Origin: an uncultured Lachnospiraceae bacterium | GTDB taxonomy: Bacteria > Bacillota > Clostridia > Lachnospirales > Lachnospiraceae | Assembly (NCBI GenBank): GCA_902766655.1 | Contig: CACXEL010000216.1 | Span: forward strand, 1 to 7,900 | Direction: 5' to 3' | DNA length: 7,900 nucleotides | In this document: piece after piece, positions 5,521 to 7,900 of the stretch | Layout of the letters: each line of letters opens with the position of its first letter | How positions within the stretch are numbered: the stretch's first letter is position 1 | The notes under the pieces: model-generated | What the model was told of the DNA's origin: nothing | Seen by the model: only the letters and a program-made list of their open reading frames with translations | Database searches by the model: none | Translations under genes and position numbers: made by a program

Positions 5521-5561
5521 GGCGTCTTGGAGAAAATTCCAGGGCGCCTGCTTTTTATTTT
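5521..5561 (+). terminator. Terminator hairpin directly after the promoter
   Basis: Left arm GGCGTCTTGGA (5521-5531) pairs with TCCAGGGCGCC (5538-5548) over 11 bp including two G-U pairs, around the 6-nt loop GAAAAT, followed by CTTTTTATTTTA (5550-5561 region). It may simply end the hydrolase transcript, but it also lies about 13 nt after the predicted start of the 5473 promoter, as an attenuator would. Confidence 0.78.
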
Positions 5562-5631
5562 AGCGTTGCCCGAAGCCGGCCGGCACAGTGTACAAAGGGC
5601 GAGCATGCAATATATAACACAACCGTAAAAC

Positions 5632-5679
5632 AATGGCGTTTTAAGAGAACCAACACTCTTGAAACGCCATTTTCGTTTT
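5632..5679 (+). terminator. Second, stronger terminator hairpin before amt
   Basis: AATGGCGTTTTAAGAG (5632-5647) pairs with CTCTTGAAACGCCATT (5656-5671) over 16 bp with one G-U pair. The loop is 8 nt and TTTTCGTTTT follows. AAAAC (5627-5631) can also pair with GTTTT (5675-5679) beyond a small bulge. It has the form of a full intrinsic terminator only 90 nt before the transporter start codon, with no obvious promoter between the two. Confidence 0.82.
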
Positions 5680-5684
5680 GGATG

Positions 5685-5747
5685 AACTATTCAGGCCCCC
5701 ACGGGCTCGGGATGCAAAGCATCCTGAGCTGTGGGTGCTGAACAGTT
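5685..5747 (+). promoter_or_regulatory. Long leader hairpin in front of the amt ribosome site
   Basis: The core arms run 5698-5715 and 5719-5735: 17 pairs, two of them G-U, with a single bulged G (5703) and a 3-nt loop AAA. Beyond a small internal loop TTCAG (5690-5694) pairs with CTGAA (5738-5742), then AACT (5685-5688) with AGTT (5744-5747). About 26 pairs in total end 7 nt before GGAGGAG. There is no T-tract, so it is not a terminator. It may stabilise the mRNA or bind a regulator. Confidence 0.6.
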
Positions 5748-5768
5748 ACCTTTGGGAGGAGAATTATT

Positions 5769-7568
5769 ATGGAAATGGCAAGTGAGATTCTGAAAGCACT
5801 GGATGGCGAGATCTTCGCGGTCTGGTTCCTCATCGGAGCCGCCTTTGTCTTCTGGATGCAGGCCGGATTCGCCATGTGTGAGGCAGGTTTTACCAGGGCG
5901 AAGAACGCGGGCAACATTATCATGAAGAACCTGATGGATTTTTGTATCGGTACGGTGATGTGGTTCATATGCGGCGCGTCGCTGATGCTGGGGGAAAACG
6001 TCCTTCATGGATTCATGGGCGGATTCAGCTTTGACGTCTTCACGCATTACAGCACATTTGACTATTCTTCCTTTGTCTTTAACCTTGTGTTCTGCGCAAC
6101 GACGGCGACCATCGTGTCCGGCTCCATGGCGGAACGGACAAAGTTTTCAAGCTACTGTATCTACTCGGCGGTGATCTCCGCGCTGATCTACCCGATCGAA
6201 GCGCACTGGACCTGGGGCGGCGGCTTCCTTGCCCAGTGGGGATTTCACGATTACGCGGGGTCCAACTGCATCCATATGGTCGGAGGCATCTGTGCCTTTA
6301 TCGGAGCGTGGATGCTGGGACCCCGAATCGGTAAGTTCGACAGGGACAGGAAGGGAAATGTAACCAAGGTCAATGCCTTCCCCGGCCACAATCTTGTCAT
6401 CGCAGCCCTGGGCGTTTTTATCCTCTGGCTCGGCTGGTACGGCTTCAACGGCGCGGCGGCTACGGACGTTCCCACCCTCGGATCTGTTTTCCTCACGACC
6501 ACGGTCGCACCTTCCGTCGCGACGGTGACCTGCATGATTTTTACCTGGCTGAAATACGGCAAACCGGACGTCTCCATGTGCCTGAATGCTTCTCTGGCCG
6601 GCCTGGTCGCCATCACGGCTCCCTGTGACGTGGCGGATTGCGCGGGCGCAGCGATCATTGGTTTGATTTCCGGACTGCTTGTCGTGTTCGGCGTTTGGTT
6701 CAACGACAACGTGACCCACGTCGATGACCCGGTAGGTGCGGTGGCGGTCCACATGGTGAACGGTGTATGGGGAACGATAGCGGTCGGACTCTTTGCCACG
6801 GAGACAGCGCCGGGATTTGCCCTGGCGGGTATACGGGAAGGTCTTTTCTACGGAGGCGGATTTTTCCAGCTGGGCAGACAGCTTGGCGGCATGCTTGTGA
6901 CCGCGTTATGGACTGTCGTCACGATTTATATAGCCTTTACCGTCATTAAGCATACGGTCGGCCTCCGGGTTTCGGAAGCGGAAGAAATCACCGGTCTCGA
7001 TTCGACAGAGCACGGCCTTCCCTCCGCCTATTCCGGCTTTGCGATCATGGATATCTCCAACACCATGACCATGAGTGTAAATGAGAACACCAACCTGGGG
7101 ACGGACGTATATGAGGAGGCATCCCAGGCCAAGCGCGATGCGGCTGTCTCGGTGGTGAGAGCGGACGGCTCCTCGGCAGGAGCAGGCGCAGCCGTCTTGT
7201 CTTCCATCGACACCGGCATGTCCAAGGTGGTCATTATCGCGAAGCTTTCGAGGTATGACAAGCTGCGGAAAGCCATGAATGATCTCGGCGTTACCGGCAT
7301 GACGGTCACACAGGTCATGGGCTGCGGGGTCCAGAAGGGGTCCGGCGAGAGATATCGAGGCGTTGAGATCGACATGACATTGCTTCCCAAGGTCAAGGTC
7401 GAGGTCGTCGTGAGCTCCATTCCGGTCGACAAGGTCATTGAGGCGGCGAAGAGGGCTCTGTACACAGGCCACATCGGTGACGGCAAGATCTTTGTGTATC
7501 CGGTGAGCAAGGTCGTAAAGGTCAGGACCGGGGAGGAGGATTTTGAAGCGCTGCAGGATGTAGAATGA
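5769..7568 (+). CDS. amt: Ammonium transporter fused to a C-terminal PII regulatory domain
   Basis: The 599-residue protein joins two normally separate partners. Residues 13-400 form an Amt channel with about eleven membrane helices, which carries ammonium across the cytoplasmic membrane. Expected conserved sites are present: gate Phe (F108, F226), W149, D161, and the twin pore histidines H169 (DYAGSNCIH) and H328 (VGAVAVH). The cytosolic tail LRVSEAEEITGLDSTEHG (399-416) is typical. A linker of about 65 residues (422-485) leads to a complete PII (GlnB/GlnK) domain, 486-597, with QKG (522-524), T-loop YRG (529-531), B-loop TGHIGDGKIF (566-575) and C-loop RTGEED (586-591). R530 corresponds to GlnK Arg47, the residue that plugs the Amt pore. 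The position of the uridylylated Tyr51 is Ile (I534), so modification there is not possible and control is likely by nucleotides and 2-oxoglutarate. ATG 5769 has GGAGGAG (5755-5761) 7 nt upstream. No separate glnK is seen nearby. Confidence 0.95.
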   Translation: MEMASEILKALDGEIFAVWFLIGAAFVFWMQAGFAMCEAGFTRAKNAGNIIMKNLMDFCIGTVMWFICGASLMLGENVLHGFMGGFSFDVFTHYSTFDYSSFVFNLVFCATTATIVSGSMAERTKFSSYCIYSAVISALIYPIEAHWTWGGGFLAQWGFHDYAGSNCIHMVGGICAFIGAWMLGPRIGKFDRDRKGNVTKVNAFPGHNLVIAALGVFILWLGWYGFNGAAATDVPTLGSVFLTTTVAPSVATVTCMIFTWLKYGKPDVSMCLNASLAGLVAITAPCDVADCAGAAIIGLISGLLVVFGVWFNDNVTHVDDPVGAVAVHMVNGVWGTIAVGLFATETAPGFALAGIREGLFYGGGFFQLGRQLGGMLVTALWTVVTIYIAFTVIKHTVGLRVSEAEEITGLDSTEHGLPSAYSGFAIMDISNTMTMSVNENTNLGTDVYEEASQAKRDAAVSVVRADGSSAGAGAAVLSSIDTGMSKVVIIAKLSRYDKLRKAMNDLGVTGMTVTQVMGCGVQKGSGERYRGVEIDMTLLPKVKVEVVVSSIPVDKVIEAAKRALYTGHIGDGKIFVYPVSKVVKVRTGEEDFEALQDVE

Positions 7569-7629
7569 TACCTTTCACAGGTTTTCCGTATTGATCCGGG
7601 ACGAGAGGGATACTCCCTGCACGTTCGCG

Positions 7630-7721
7630 GATAGTACCATTAAGTGAGGAAGAACCATTTCACATTTGCTACTATCGGTCATCCACCGCACAGAATGCCG
7701 CGTTTTGTGCGGTGGAATGAC
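7630..7721 (+). promoter_or_regulatory. Two stacked hairpins in the leader of the last gene
   Basis: GATAGTA (7630-7636) pairs with TACTATC (7670-7676), enclosing a small GTGA/TCAC stem (7644-7647 with 7660-7663). One base later GTCA plus TCCACCGCACA (7678-7692) pairs with TGTGCGGTGGA plus TGAC (7706-7721), 15 bp with one bulged A and a 13-nt loop. No T-run follows the second one, so it is a poor terminator, and the next gene's AGGAGGT begins 7 nt later. No clear terminator follows amt, so read-through from amt is possible. I found no convincing promoter in 7569-7738. Confidence 0.5.
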
Positions 7722-7738
7722 GGAATCAGGAGGTAGAG

Positions 7739-7900
7739 ATGGCTGCATTTGAACGTGTCAAATCCGGAATACCTGCCATGGACAGGGTCCTTGACAATAT
7801 CAGGATGGGGGACAATGTGGTGTGGCGTGTCTCAGACCTGAAAGAGTTCCACTATTTTCTGGATCCTTATATTGAACAGGCGATAGAGGATCATCGGAAC
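7739..7900 (+). CDS. Unrecognised protein, N-terminal 54 residues only
   Basis: ATG 7739 follows AGGAGGT (7728-7734) by 4 nt, and the frame stays open to the window edge, so this is the start of a real gene truncated by the window. The visible sequence begins MAAFERVKSGIPAMDRVLDN and continues IRMGDNVVWRVSDLKEFHYF. The SGIPAMDRVLDNIRMGDNVVW stretch resembles the beginning of KaiC/RadA-like RecA-fold domains (SGIPGLDELL...G), where a P-loop would be expected soon after; here the corresponding place reads MGDNVVWRV without a GxxxxGKT/S motif. I have a vague recollection of such N-termini on PEP synthase-like proteins in Clostridia but cannot support it from 54 residues. No signal peptide or membrane segment is visible. 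Confidence 0.8.
   Translation, partial: MAAFERVKSGIPAMDRVLDNIRMGDNVVWRVSDLKEFHYFLDPYIEQAIEDHRN

Larger units (their letters stand above)
5380..5768. other. Gene-free stretch before the ammonium transporter
   Basis: These 389 nt hold no convincing ORF. A frame at 5502-5741 starts without a ribosome site and crosses three hairpins. In order the stretch contains a small stem just after the hydrolase gene (CTTCC/GGAAG, 5385-5398), a near-consensus promoter (5473-5501), a terminator hairpin (5521-5561), a palindromic GCCGGCCGGC (5575-5584), a second, stronger terminator hairpin (5632-5679), a long leader hairpin (5685-5747) and the transporter's ribosome site. Confidence 0.75.

Noticed and set aside
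5521..5680. ANTAR-type dual hairpin controlling amt
   Set aside because: ANTAR targets have six-base loops with A at position 1 and G at position 4. The loops here are GAAAAT and an 8-nt AACCAACA, so the motif is not met.
5502..5741. Plus-strand frame of 79 codons upstream of amt
   Set aside because: Its ATG has no Shine-Dalgarno sequence, lies at or before the predicted transcript start, and the frame passes through two terminator hairpins and the leader hairpin.

Overview
The window reads as Firmicutes chromosome, most likely a high-GC member of the Clostridia (Lachnospiraceae-like). The reasons are an ATP-type PEP carboxykinase, a rubrerythrin (typical of anaerobes), strong AGGAGG-type ribosome binding sites, Bacillus/Clostridium-style promoters and terminators, and an ammonium transporter fused to a PII protein. 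The taxonomic call is inference; no rRNA or other marker is present. I see no mobile element, CRISPR array, tRNA or rRNA.

Layout: (1) 1-447, the last 148 codons of pckA, closed by a strong terminator (489-521). (2) 608-1150, rubrerythrin, from its own consensus promoter 17 nt after that terminator. (3) 1409-2206, a small MscS-type mechanosensitive channel with an extended -10 promoter and a hairpin that overlaps one of two possible Shine-Dalgarno sites. (4) A terminator between convergent genes (2229-2282). (5) 2294-3292 on the minus strand, an HTH-WYL transcriptional regulator. (6) A divergent control region with repeated GAACAAA half-sites, then two tiny plus-strand ORFs of 34 and 58 codons. 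(7) 3827-4206, a 380-nt gene-free stretch packed with short hairpins. (8) 4207-5379, a serine-hydrolase/beta-lactamase-fold protein of the class C/esterase type. (9) 5380-5768, a 389-nt gene-free stretch with a near-consensus promoter, two terminator-like hairpins and a long leader hairpin. (10) 5769-7568, the Amt-PII fusion. (11) 7569-7738, a structured spacer, then the first 54 codons of an unrecognised gene that runs off the window.

Most genes look like independent single-gene transcription units, each with its own promoter and hairpin. They fit general housekeeping and stress physiology (gluconeogenic or anaplerotic carbon flow, peroxide defence, osmotic release, nitrogen uptake) rather than one pathway. 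The exceptions are the two tiny ORFs, which probably share a transcript and face the WYL regulator.

The points most worth following are the transporter fused to its own PII regulator without the usual modifiable T-loop tyrosine, the stack of RNA hairpins in front of it, the unexplained peptide pair beside the WYL regulator with repeated candidate operators, and the hairpin cluster at 3856-4030. Nothing here can be proven to be a new system from sequence alone.
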